Source of the DNA: Plasmodium malariae | Lineage: Eukaryota > Apicomplexa > Aconoidasida > Haemosporida > Plasmodiidae | DNA length: 64,000 bases | Reading direction: 5' to 3' | Assembly (NCBI RefSeq): GCF_900090045.1 | Contig: NW_021638299.1 | Coordinates: forward strand, 124,001-188,000 | Shown: one piece after another, positions 51,394 through 64,000 of the stretch | Numbering within the stretch: position 1 is the first letter of the stretch | Layout of the letters: every line of letters begins with the position of its first letter | Notes under the pieces: model-generated | Databases searched by the model: none | Told to the model about the DNA's origin: nothing | The model's input: only the letters and a program-made list of their open reading frames with translations | Made by a program: the position numbers and the translations under genes

Positions 51394-54070
51394 TTGTTTT
51401 TTTTTAATTTCTGAGTAATTTTTTTATTTTAATTTTTCTTTTAGTACTTTTTTTTTTTTTACTTAAAAACTATTTTTTTTAAATAAATTCAATTAAAACG
51501 TACAGGATTACTTGGTCTTATATGTATAAAAATAAATATTGTTTTGATATTTGATCATAGTTTAAGATTTTAATAACCTATATATAGTAAAAATAGTTTG
51601 ATAAAATATTTTTTTTATTTTATATATATTAAATAAATTGTTTATTAACTTCATTTTATGCTTTGTTAGAGTTTCAAATATAATAGATATATTTTAGTTA
51701 TACTTAATACATAAATAAATATATAGTTACGAATTTATTTTATTTATTTAGAACAAATAATTTAGCATATAATTTGAGAGAACCACACACTTATCCATAT
51801 TATATTTTGATGTAAAACATAAAAAATTACAGGTTAACCGTTTTTTAAAAAAATATATAAATATCAAATTACCTTTAAAAAAAATAATATGATCCATGAG
51901 AAAATGTTTGGGTTTCCAATGATACATTTATATGTGTATTTTATCTTTTTTTAAAGAAAATAATATTGTATTTAGGGAATTTTGTTTTTAAATGTATAAA
52001 GTTTATTATTGTTCTAAAAGTATTATGACATAATATAAAATATTAAATTTCTACTTAATTCAGTTTTCATATTAGAGTAATTACTGGAATATATTTTTTA
52101 TATATAATATATTAATTTATAGGGTAATAAATTGTAATTGAAAAAATCACATTTAATTAAAAAATGTAAATTATTAATAGATTTAATACATTTAATTGTA
52201 TACAAATAAGTCAACGGTAAAAAATAAATATGACACATGAGTATTAAACACAGCATCGTTACAAAATTGTATTTTACTTTTTTTCGTTGACATAACTATA
52301 AACACAATTTTTACTTGCATTATAATTTATTATATAAATATATTTATATATTCAATATTTCATATAAAAATGAAAAAAATATAAAATAACTATATTTTTA
52401 AAGAAAAAATATGTAAGAAATAAAAAAAAAAAACACTTGAGAAAAACTGCTATTTACTAGAGTGCTTGAGTATATGCTATAATTAACATATTAACTTCAC
52501 GTAAGATGTAGAACATACCATTTCTTGTAATTTATTTTGTAAAAAAAGTTGTGTATTTCATTCTTCATGGACTCTTATATATTAAAGTTTTTTCCTCTAA
52601 AAAATTTTGCTTAACTGTTTAAATTATATATTGAAGAAAAGATGAAATCATTTAAAATATACAAAATGAATGTTATGCATAATATTGAAATATGTTCACA
52701 AAATCCAAAGGAATGAATATATAATGTCAATTTTTAAAATTAAGATTTAGTATTTCAAAAAAATTATTTTAAATGTAATAATTACTTTTTCTTTAAATGT
52801 TAACATATGGAAATAAACTTAAGTGATATTTTTTTTTTTTTAACATTAATAATATTAATTTGATTACAATAGATTTAAATTATTATGCGCTCTACTAAAA
52901 ATATACAATGAATAAAATTAATAGGTTATAACATAATTTTAATATTATAAGAACTTTTTATATAATATGAAGACGATAATTGTTTATATTTCATCTTAAA
53001 ATTATATATCCAAGAGTATGTATTAATATAAAGTAGTATAATGTGAGACATTTTCTAAATTATTCCATATTAAAAGTTATTAAATATTTTATATTCTTAA
53101 AATTTTTTTATAATCCTTTTATATATGTCATATATATATCCTTTTTGTTTGCTTTCATTTTTAATAATATATAGCTAAAATTATTTCTAAAATAATTTGA
53201 TTGCATACATTACTTTTACACTCAATTAATTTTTACCTTATATTTTATAATTATATAATTATTTTTCTCTTTGCATATTTTTATACATTTTTAAAAGGAA
53301 TAAGTAAAATGTGGAAACTAAGAAATTATGAATATTCTATTAATAATAAATCATATTCGGGTACAGATATTAATTAATGTATTGTAAAATTCTTGTAAAA
53401 AAATATAATTTTCAGTATTATATTACTTTTGAAAATATTACGTAATATCAGAGATTTTATGGTAAGCATAAATTTTATTTTATTAATACATAATTGCTCA
53501 TTAGAGTGAATGTATTTTTTTTTAGATAGCTACTAGTGCATATTGTATTTAATGAAAAATATGTTTTATAAATTCATATACATTTTCTATTGTTTTTCCT
53601 ACAACAATAATTAATTTATCTGATCATAAAAGGAAACTATAAAAGTAATGTGTATAAAATTAGGATCAATATTTGGAAATAATGGAATCGTTCATAATTA
53701 GTTTCTGAATATTTATTAGTATATATTTTCTATATTTTAAATTTTATTTTAAATAAATAATATATATTTATCATTGACTGAATAATTTTTATTTTTTTTT
53801 TATCTTATCTGATTTTATTTTAGTTGCAATTATTTTATATTATTATTATTTTTTTTATAAAATAACTCTATATAGAAATTGCACTTCATTAATTTTTATG
53901 TTATTCTTAGTTCGAAAATTTTAATATGAGTTATATTTATATAAATTTAATTTATTACCTTTAAATTAAAATAAAAAATTCAAAAATACTATAAAAAGTT
54001 TATATTATTATTTAGAGGATTTAAAATATTGTTAATATTTTTATCAGTCTCTATATAATACTATTAAAAA
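50910..54070. other. Gene-free A+T-rich stretch
   Basis: No supported gene. It contains a 42-bp (AT)n tract and poly(T) runs. The 3' end should hold the upstream region of the two-TM pseudogene that follows. Confidence 0.55.
51349..51390. repeat. (AT)21 microsatellite
   Basis: Uninterrupted alternating A/T, about 42 bp, followed by poly(T). Confidence 0.95.
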
Positions 54071-54078
54071 ACTGTACA

Positions 54079-54962
54079 GTGAAAGAAAATTTTAAGTCAC
54101 TTACTTTTATTAAAATACTTGTATTTTTTTTTTTTAATTTGGATATATCATCATAACAAAAATGTAATATTATAATAAAGTTTCTTATATTTTTTGGAGT
54201 AGTTAACTTTTTATTTATAAACATTACATTTTCTTATTATAGAAATATTATATACTTATAAATATTGAATATTTACATTTTTTTTAGTATATCTATTGTA
54301 AATGTATGGATGAGAAGAAAAAACTAGATGGATATTCAGGTTTAACAACTAATGGACTACTATCAGAGAGTTCATTGGATATAATATCGTCTGGATATAC
54401 ATTTGGATACGAGGGTGATACTGAATTAATAAATAAAAAAAGAAATATATATAAGAATGTCATAGTCCCTAAATCACAAAAAAAAATAATAAAAGAAATT
54501 GTATTAAAGGAAGAAGAAAGGAATAAATTATCTATGAAAAAACAATATTCTACACTCAATAGAATAGATTCATTTTTTGAAAAAAATATATTCAATAAAT
54601 TATATTCTATAGATAAAATTATGTATAACATGGAAATTAATGAAGAAAATGCACGAAAAATGGTAAATAAAAAGGTAGGATTATAAATTGTTCCAACATT
54701 TTCAATATTTTTGGCAGGATTCGTAGTTTTAACAATAAATACCATGTATAAAGTAGTACGAAAATATTTAGTAGAATCATTGTCTGAGTTACCAAAAGAA
54801 ATATTATACTTTTTTTCAGGATTTTTAATATTATTCAGTGCGTTAATAATATTGGGTATTATTTATACTTTGATAAAACGTGAAAGATATAAAAGAATAA
54901 AGGTAAATAATCCTAAAATATGTTATAGTATTGTTAATTCCTTTGACAATAGAAATATTTAA
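54079..54962 (+). pseudogene. Two-TM exported-family (fam-m/fam-l-like) pseudogene with one stop in exon 2
   Basis: Exon 1 (54079-54163) encodes a family-like hydrophobic N-terminus: KSLTFIKILVF, then LIWIYHHNKN just before donor GTAATA. The initiator reads GTG, and a 12-T run puts the end one base out of frame. A 124-bp intron ends TTTTTTAG, and exon 2 (54288-54962) opens in frame. Exon 2 encodes YIYCKCMDEKKK, a polar Lys/Glu-rich body with FFEKNIFNKLYSIDKI, comparable to 'fEkkiFkeLdyid' of fam-l/m, then NEENARKMVNKK. A single TAA at 54684 falls just before membrane segment 1 (IVPTFSIFLAGFVVLTI). The same frame then runs on through segment 2 (ILYFFSGFLILFSALIILGI) to 54962. Two TM segments fit fam-m/fam-l; the subfamily is uncertain. 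Confidence 0.75.
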
Positions 54963-54969
54963 TATGGTA

Positions 54970-57900
54970 TAAGAAAATATGTAGTATTCTTAGAAATAAA
55001 ATATACATAAGAAATATGAGTGTGTTTACTTAAATTTAATAATACCACATACACTTACATAACTATTTTGATATAAAATATAAAATCATGTATTCTTAAT
55101 TATTAGTGCTTGTAAATGTTTTATTTTTTAAATTACTATTTTAATTAATCATTAAAACTTAATATTAATACATAAAATATATATATATATATTAGAATAT
55201 ATGTATACGAAATATATGAAGTTCTATAATATTCATATATGAAAGAGTATTTAGTATATTTTCGTTAAATTAATAAGAAATTCTATGTTTTCAACAATAT
55301 AAAATGGATGTAGAACTTTTTTATTTCTTGTACATTTTTATATTCTTAATGATTATTTCGTAATTTTAACAAAAATAAATGTAGTATCTATTCTAAATTA
55401 ATTGTAAATACCTTTATCTGTATATTATAAAATGTATAGACTGATTTTTTTGAGATGTTTTAGAAAAAGTACATTTAGTTAATTTTTACTATAGATAATA
55501 ATAGTATAAATGTATTATAATAAGTATTTACTACGAAAACATTTTAAATATATGTTTAAATTAATGAATATTTTATGTCCGAAAATGTAAATATGAAATA
55601 AAATAATATTCTTTTTAGGAATGAATTAATTATAGATGAAATATAATTTTGAAAATTTTAATTTATTGTATCTAAGAACGATCTATATATACTGCTTATG
55701 CAAAACATACTTTTAATTCATTTTCATAATAACTAAAGAAATAAACATTATAATAAAATATTATAAATATAAATTCTATATTAATTTTTATTTTTTATTT
55801 AATATTAAATATTTTAATACCTATTAGAATCCTTAATATTATGTAATACATAATTATAGGAAACAATTATGTCATTATATATATGTATTTATACTGGAAA
55901 TAAATATAAATAAAAATTAATGGTTATAATTGAAACAGTTATAATATTCATAGCATATATTTAAAAATAAATAATATAGATGTTTAACATTCATTCATAT
56001 ATTTATCTTTAATGGGTCATAATGTGTATAATTATAGAAAATTTATTGTAACATTTTTTTTTTGTAATTCTTGCTTTATATTTTTAAGTAAATATACTAT
56101 AATTTATAAGATAAAATAATTATATGAAAACAAATGTATACTTTTTTTTAATTACATTTAAACTACATATTTTATAAATGTTCCTTAAATATATTTTAGG
56201 GAAATAATAAAAATTCCTTGTGTAAATTTATAATTGGTAAATGTAGTATTACATGTACAAAGGAATATTATATATTTTACTAGCATATCTATGTATAAAT
56301 TAAAATTAGTACTAAATTACGGAAATTTTGAAGAATAATTTAAATTTGTTTGAGTAATTATTTACTAATAATATTCAACACTTCTAAGATGAAAATTGTG
56401 CAATTGAGTGTCCTTATATAATGTCATACTATTTTTTTATATATTTTGCTTAGCCAAGAGAGGATTATTGAATATATAATTTATTAGTTTTATCAAAATA
56501 TTCTTATATAACTGAATAATAATTTCATTAATATAGTAATATTTATAACTGGAATTAGTATGCATGCGTTAGAATTTAGATTTAAGAATATTTAATTTCT
56601 ATTTATATTATAATGAGAATTCAATGCATATAAATAATATTCATAATGCACTTACTTTTTATTTACAGTGGTGCATTAAATAATATACAGAAATTATGTG
56701 ATAGTTTAATTAATTCTTCAATTTTGTACTTTAGTATTTTTCATAATTTTAATAAAATATAATACTTGAAAATCTAAAGAAAATAAAGATTATATATAAA
56801 TAAAAAAAAAAAGTGTAATACTAATAAATGAAAAGATAACATATATATTAGTACATTAATAAAAAGTTAAAAGAACTTATATATTAAATCTATATAATTA
56901 AATTAACGTATTATTGGAAAATAGAACAGTCTAAATAGTTTATATTTTAATATGTAACTTGGTGAATATTATTTGAACAAATATGTTTTGAGTAAGAAAT
57001 TACATGTAATTAATGCATAATATATTAATACAGGTCGATAATATTATATACATAAAATATAAATTAACATTTATAAAAATGGAATAATAACTTATTTTAC
57101 AAACAGCATAAATCTGTATTTTTACTATTTAAAAGTTATTTATAGATATAATATGTTTATATGTGGAATACTGAATAAGGTATCAGAATAATTTTATGTA
57201 TACAGGGGAATATTATGTTGTATATGAAATATGTTAGCATTAATACTTATAAAATATATATTATTATATGCATATTTAAATGGAAATAAACACTCATTAC
57301 ATATATGGAAGAATTATATAATACAACATAATATAATTTATAAATAATATCTTAATAAATGTTGTATTTCATAATTTTAAAAATTTTATAGTAAGCTATT
57401 AAATTTTTTGAAGAATAAAATTAAATTATCCTAATATTATTATTATTTGTGCCTTGTGTCATATAATTGCATGTAAACATATATGAAGAATCAATTATAC
57501 GAATGCCTTCTGAATATAATTGATAAAATGGAAAAATATACAAACAGTAAAGAGACACATATATCTAAAAATAAAATCGTTATGATTAAAGTACGCATAT
57601 AGTGTATACGAATGTTCAATTGATATATTAATTAGATTATATAATTTTGCATGAATAAATTACTATATTGATTACTAATAGTACAAGTAAAATAAATAAT
57701 ATACTGTAATTGTGATATTAAAGTATTACTAATTAATAAAATAATTAAGTAATAAAATTTTTACAGAACATATAATATGTATTTTCTTTATTTTAAAAAA
57801 AATATTGTTGTGCAAAAATTTATTACTACGTACTATTATAATATTGATCATGTAGAAAATTAAAATAGTAAAATGATAATTTAAATGAGTACTGATAATA

Positions 57901-59630
57901 TACTAGTGGGATTATTAAGTTATATTTATAGGTATATAAAAAAAAGTTAAAAGATTGATATGAATATAAAAAGTCACAAATCTACTTACGATATATATTA
58001 ATATCATATAAAATGTTAAATACATAATAAATAAAAAAATAGTTCATAGATGGATCCTTTATTTTATGAAAAAGTGAAAAACTTAGAAGTTGGTAATTAA
58101 AAATAGACATTTATAATATCAACAAATATTAGAGATTTCAAGGAATAGTAAATAAGAATATATCTAAATGAGACATTAGTTCCATATATAAAATAATGGA
58201 ATACAAATATAGTAATTCTGATTTTCTGTTATTATTTTATTTAATTAAAAAATTGTTTTGAAAATGATAATTTTCTTTATTTTTTTTAATTTATAATTTT
58301 TTTTTTTTTTGGAAAAAACATGAAATCTGTTTATAAGCTTAGAATAAATTTTTTTACATATAATAATTTTATAATTGTTAGTTACTGTGTTATAATAAAG
58401 ACAACAAAAAATTTTAAGGTATGTAATATATCTGCAACTAATGACATTTTTCATATAAGAGCATATGTTTGTTTAAGTTTCATTTATGTTTGATTTTATT
58501 TTTTTAAATGTATACCTTGTATAGTATATGTCTTTAAAGTAATAAAAAGAAAATAATAAATTAATTATATAAACTTCATAAGAAAAATTAATGCATAATT
58601 TTAATAATACTTATTGTTGTTCTATGACATTTTCTAATGAATAATATTGTATATGTTTTTTATTTTTAAATTTATTTCAATCCAAATATCCATGGTATTA
58701 TTGCTAATATATAAAATGAATTTTGGAAAATTTTAATTTGGAAAATTTTTTTTTGTATTAGTAAATATAAATATTAATTTATATAAATAATATATTAAAA
58801 AGTAGTGCAATTACAAAATTTTTATTTAGTAATTATAAAAAGTATTTAATGATATACGAGATTTATGTTATTGTAAATTTTAGGATACATAAGAATATAT
58901 ATTAATATTGATAATCTTTTCAAAATATGGAAAATTTCATTAAAAAATAAATAAAGCACAATACTAATTTTGAAGTGTTAATCGTGTTTTATGTATAAAT
59001 TCTTTTTAGTTTTTACAAAATATCTAATAATTTTTATGATGAAAAGTTTTTTTATTAAATAAAAAATTTCTCATTTATTTTTATAATTAAAAAGAGCTAA
59101 TTATAAGAAAAAAATTTTGCATAAAATCGAATGTAATTATTAGAACTACTTATAGGTAAAGTTAATTGAACTTAATAGTTAATGTCTTAATACATGATGA
59201 AATATGTACTATGTGCGTTTTATACTTTCCATATTTTAAATAAACGGAATATTATGTAATATTGCTATATAATTTTTTTTTTTTGGTTTTAAATAATTAA
59301 TAATATATTATTTATGTTATTACGAAATAATTTTATACATTTTTAATATTTATGAATAAATTCAAATTAAATTATTTTTATTAAAATTATGTATTTATTA
59401 TTAAATTTAAAATGAAAAGTTTATAATATATTTTAATAGTTATTTTTCTTTGTCTATGTTATAAAAAACATTATATATATATATTTATATATACATTTTA
59501 TGAGATCTCTACAAAAAAAAGATAAAAAAAATAATAAGAAAAATAAATAAATATTTATAGTATTCTTTTATAATATGTATATTATATTATTTTTAATTGC
59601 TATCTAACTGAATATATTACAATTTTAAGG
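54970..59630. other. Gene-free A+T-rich stretch
   Basis: About 4.7 kb without a supported gene. The 69-codon minus frame at 58245-58454 is Lys/Ile-rich low-complexity sequence. Confidence 0.55.
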
Positions 59631-59639
59631 ATATAAAAC

Positions 59640-60460
59640 AGGGAACAACAAATGAAGTCATTTTTTATTATTAATACTACTGCTTTTATCGTTTTAATTT
59701 GGATATATTATTTTTACATTGACATGATATGAGAATATTATTTAAATAATTTTTTATTTTTTGTTATTTCCACTTTTTATTTTTATTAATAGATATTTTA
59801 GAATGACATTATTCATTTTTTAAAACAATGAATACTTAATTTTTTTTTTAGAATACATTTAGTAAATTCACAGAGAGGATACAAATTTGATAGAACATTT
59901 GATGTAAAACGTTATGGATTACTGGCTAAATATGAGAAAGAAAATGTTTTGAATATTTTAAGGATTACAGAAATTATATCTTATAGTGGAATTAAATAAG
60001 GTAAAGTTATATATAACAATGGAAAGTAAAGCTTTAGAAAAAATAAATAATAAAATAATAGTTCACTATACAAGAAGGAATTCAGTAAGCAATACAAGGA
60101 ACATAAATATCTAGTATTTGAAGAAAAAAAATTCTCATTTTTAAAGAATGCTATTTAATCATCTTGATTATGTAGATTTTATTAAAAAAAATTCTTTGAT
60201 AAATGATAAGACAAAAAAAAAGACAATTCATAAAAGGCATAGATTACAAATAATTTTATCTAGTATATTAGTATCATGAGGATCATTATTAATAATAGAT
60301 AATTTTTTTTACATTATTTTAGAAAAGTTTGATGCTAGAGCAATATCTTATTGAGTATTATTAAGTGTATCATTTATCCTATATATGTTAAGGATTTGTT
60401 TTACGTTCATAAAAATTAAAAAACATACAATAATTATAAAGAGAAAATGAAAAAAGGAAA
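59640..60460 (+). pseudogene. fam-l-like exported protein pseudogene (two exons)
   Basis: Exon 1 (about 59640-59725) retains EQQMKSFFIINTTAFIVLIW followed by IYYFYIDM, the family's hydrophobic N-terminus. The initiator is AGG instead of ATG and no GT donor follows. Exon 2 opens after TTTTTTTTTAG at 59852. After a one-base shift it gives TFDVKRYGLLAKYEKEN, where GLLAKYE sits at the export-motif position (family 'yrLLaKy'). Near 60150-60240 it reads FNHLDYVDFIKKNSLINDKT and KKKTIHKRHRL, matching 'FkeLdyvdFlKknr.isdkTyKK'. Two hydrophobic segments separated by EKFDARAIS follow, then FIKIKKHTIIIKRK. Stops and shifts throughout make it dead. It shares orientation with the 15-kb and 54-kb family copies. 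Confidence 0.78.
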
Positions 60461-60469
60461 AATAAGGAA

Positions 60470-63400
60470 CATGTTTCATTCTATAGTGTAGTCGTTAATG
60501 GTAAGTAAAAACTAACATATTTATAAATATACATAATAAACATAAACATAATTGCTTAATTATTATAAATGTACTTACATATACATTGTTTTTTTTATAA
60601 ACAACATTAAAAAATAATATTTTTATTTTTTGTGAATTGAATATTTTAATGTTCTGAATTTGTATATAATGCAATATTTTAGCTTAACACAATACCATTG
60701 TTAATATGTAAATTTCTGTATTAAATTATAATTTCATGAAATATGTATGAGCATATGCATTGATATTGATTTTTAAAAGCATAATTCATATAATTTCATT
60801 AGTATGATATATTAAATTATATAAGTAAAAAATGGTATTAGTTTTACGAAAGTGTAGACTTAAATGATTATTTTTTTTACGTACATGTAAAAAGTTATCA
60901 TTTGTTTTAAATTACAAATAAAGATGTCTTTTTTTTTTTTGTACTTAATGAAACTAAATGAATACAATTTTTTTCTTTTACATGTATTAAATTATATTTC
61001 ATTTTTTACTTAAAAATATATTAAATGTTTATTTTACGAAATAAGTGTTATCAGATATAAGCAAAAAATCATATGTATTGTAACAGTCCATTTAACAGGA
61101 TTAAATTTTTTTTTTTTATTGTATATATATAAAATTATAAATATACAACAAAATAATATCATTTTTTAACATAGATAATTGATATTTGTTTAACAAGTTG
61201 TGCACTATGAAACTTTATAATAAATTGAAGAGCAAAATCCAATTATTTTATTTTTATTGTTCCTAATTGTAGTGTTAGTTATAATTTGCATAAATTACTT
61301 TAATGTATATTATATTGTAAATATATAAATATGTTTTATATAGTTTTTATTTTTTGTATCATTAAAAATTTAAATTTGTGAATTAGGTTTAATGAGATAT
61401 GAATAGATAATATATTTGTTAATTTAGAGTGGAATACTTAACATTCAAATCTCTATCAGATAAATATAAAATATTTATATTTATATGTAGAATTGGAATA
61501 TATATGATAACTCGTGTTTGTTAGTGAAAACAAACATAAAAGTTATTTTGTTTAATTATATCTATATTTTCTAAAGCATTATAATCATTGTGTTGAAGTA
61601 ATGTAATATTGGTCTATGTTTATTTCTTTAATATTTTAACATAATAATATTTCTTATCTTTATTATTATTTAGAGAATGTATAGGGATAACATATAATTA
61701 TAGTTTTCAGATTATCAGTTATATACAGTTGTTTATAAAAATTTTCTAGAATTATATGATTAGTCTAATATATTTCATTGAATGTTTACATTATACACAT
61801 TGGGGTTTAATGAGCACAAAGTATTTTTCCACTTGTATTTTGTTTTCACATTAATTTATATTATTTATCACTTCCATAATTGAATATTTACGAAACAAGA
61901 TATATATTAAACGATTTTAAAAAATAGTTATTTATTAGGTATATATAAACTTCATAGTTTAAATATATTTTTTCATTGATGTAAATATTTTTAATTTATT
62001 TTGACTTAAATATTTCACAGCATATTATATTATTTCCTCACAATTTTCTTGAAGTTATTTTCATAATTAAATAATAATTACATTATATATACTGAATTTT
62101 TGATATATACAGCGTGACACAAATACTGAATTAGAAACAACAAAATCCTTATTTCACTAATAATATATGTTACACATTTTGTTTTTTATGTAGTATCGTC
62201 AACTTTTTTTTGTATATATTTTTGGATAACATTATTTTATTATACTATTCCAGTAAAAATGATGTGCGTACTTAATATGTACTAAACATCATAATATTTA
62301 ATTCTAATTATGAACATTATTTAGGGGATATTATAAAATCAATTATTTAAAAATTCGTTTAAAATTATACTGAATCATTTTTATAAATTGAACATTTATT
62401 ATTAATATTAAATTAAAAATGTAAATGATTAACGCATTTTTTAAGGTTCCATTTCGTTATGTGTATTCACTTCTTTATTATAATATAAAATCTGAAACCT
62501 AAGTACAGTATTTTAAGCATAAATCCTAAATAATATATCCAGAAAATGTACTAACTTCAGTAATTAAATAGAGAAAAAAAATTTAAATGTTTCAATATTT
62601 ATTCTTAGATATAACAACTGTTTGTTTTATCTCTATTTTCTTTCTAATATATAACCTTTTATTCGTCGGGTTTTATATTTCATTGTTAATTATTTACTAT
62701 TTTCTTAGCAAAAGAATAATTCCATTAATTAAAAAAAAAATATTTATCCATTTTTCTTTTTTTCTCTACGTTCAAAATATTTAATTAAAAACAACTTTTA
62801 TAAATTATCTATCATTTTTTTTTTATTTCTTTACTTCTATGTGAATCCCTTCTCTACTTATCGGTTAGTTTTTCTATATGAATACATAAAAGTTATCATT
62901 ACGTGCCATTCCAATAACACATCAACTTTTGCACCTTTTATATTTGTAATATATGATATACGTTTTAGTCAATTCATGATATATATGATTTTCCCACAAA
63001 TCTATTTCTTTATACATTAAATTATGTACTAATTTATTTTGCAGTTATATGCAATATTATGGTACAATATATATCGGAAATAGGGGTGAAAAGGGGAAAA
63101 TATGTATATTATATTTTTTGTTATTAAAAAAGTAAAGAAAAGAAAAGAAAATATATTTGTTTGAGAGAAGGTAATACAATGAAATATATTTTTAAAAGAA
63201 TATAGAGAAGGAATAAACAAAAACAAAAAAAATAAAATTGCAGATAATATATTAAGTGCTATTGTAGAACGAAGAAAAGAAAAAATTCATTTGATAATCA
63301 CCATCCAAATGAATAAATAATAAAATAAATATAAAAAAACACTAGAATATATTTAGAAATTTAAATTTATTATTATATTAACGATTACATATATCGTGCG

Positions 63401-64000
63401 TTATCCGTTAATTTTATATTAAGTAAAATAATACAAAAATATGTACATCTATTATTGCATAAAATTATTAAATGGGGTAATAAATATTATGATTAAAAAC
63501 GACTATTAATGATTATTTAACTAGTAAAAATATAAATGTTGATCCATTAAATTAAGGGTAATATTATACATACACTGTTAGAAATAAAGCAAAGACAGCT
63601 ATTGTTATGTGGTGCAAAAAAGTATGATTTTACTTAAATATTATATATTATTAAACAGATAAAAAAATTGTCTCTAATGCGAAATTTCATACTTATTGTG
63701 TAATCTTAATTGGGGAATGAACTGTTCAAGCTATCACTATTAAATTTAAACCTAAAGAAAAATGTTTTAATTATATTGGACCTCCTACTTATAAAAGAAT
63801 TTTTATGATATACGTAAATAAATGAATGAATAACGAAGAAATATCTTTCTAATAAAAATACATAATGGTATATATAATTTTATATAATAAATTATTTTTA
63901 TCAATTACATGTAAAAAAAAAATGTACAATTTTAAAATATAATATTTTTCATACATTATATAAATTCTATAACAAAAAATAATATATAAGAATAAATCAT
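60470..64000. other. Gene-free A+T-rich stretch
   Basis: No supported gene. From 62580 to 62980 the plus strand is unusually pyrimidine-rich, suggesting decayed minus-strand coding sequence, but no family signature survives. Frames at 62587-62784 (plus) and 63029-63226 (minus) are low-complexity hydrophobic and are not called. Confidence 0.5.

Noticed and set aside
54293..54745. 150-codon minus-strand frame
   Set aside because: Antisense of exon 2 of the two-TM pseudogene, whose plus-strand reading has a splice acceptor, family-like motifs and membrane segments.
1..64000. Telomere repeat arrays (GGGTTYA type), tRNA or rRNA genes, transposons, CRISPR arrays
   Set aside because: Looked for by eye on both strands and not seen; only isolated TTAGGGTA-like words occur, as expected by chance.

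Overview
The window looks like subtelomeric chromosome from a malaria parasite, most likely Plasmodium malariae or a very close relative. It is extremely A+T-rich, with long poly(A)/poly(T) runs and (AT)n tracts. Its recognisable coding material belongs to multigene families of Plasmodium chromosome ends: pir, STP1 (SURFIN-like), tryptophan-rich antigens, and two-exon exported proteins including copies that resemble fam-l. Fam-l/fam-m families are characteristic of P. malariae, so the species call rests mainly on those copies. It is an inference from remembered family features, not a database result.

Only two genes look intact, both two-exon and on the minus strand. One is a 288-residue exported protein with a hydrophobic N-terminus, a PEXEL-like RILIGE site just after the intron and two C-terminal membrane segments (20482-21482). 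The other is a 414-residue tryptophan-rich antigen with a 104-bp intron and an Asn/Asp tandem-repeat tail (35848-37196). A decayed second tryptophan-rich copy lies about 1.3 kb downstream of it in the same orientation.

Almost everything else recognisable is broken. Layout: 3.8-8.3 kb, four pir remnants, one on plus and three on minus. 11.4-12.9 kb, a pir C-terminus followed by an STP1 C-terminal piece on plus. 15.0-15.8 kb, a fam-l pseudogene on plus. 20.5-21.5 kb, the intact exported gene. 25.6-28.0 kb, a nearly full-length STP1 pseudogene on minus. 33.9-37.2 kb, the tryptophan-rich pair on minus. 43.2 kb, an exon-like fragment with a recessed hydrophobic segment. 46.4-47.1 kb, a pir pseudogene. 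49.6-50.9 kb, an unidentified decayed gene. 54.1-55.0 kb, a two-TM exported-family pseudogene with one stop in exon 2. 59.6-60.5 kb, another fam-l pseudogene. The stretches between hold A+T-rich DNA, microsatellites and no gene I can defend.

There is no operon or pathway here. What the genes share is membership of families thought to act in the exported or host-cell-interaction proteome. I saw no tRNA, rRNA, CRISPR array, transposon or telomere repeat array, and no convincing undescribed system. Pseudogene ends are approximate because they were read by eye through stops and frameshifts.
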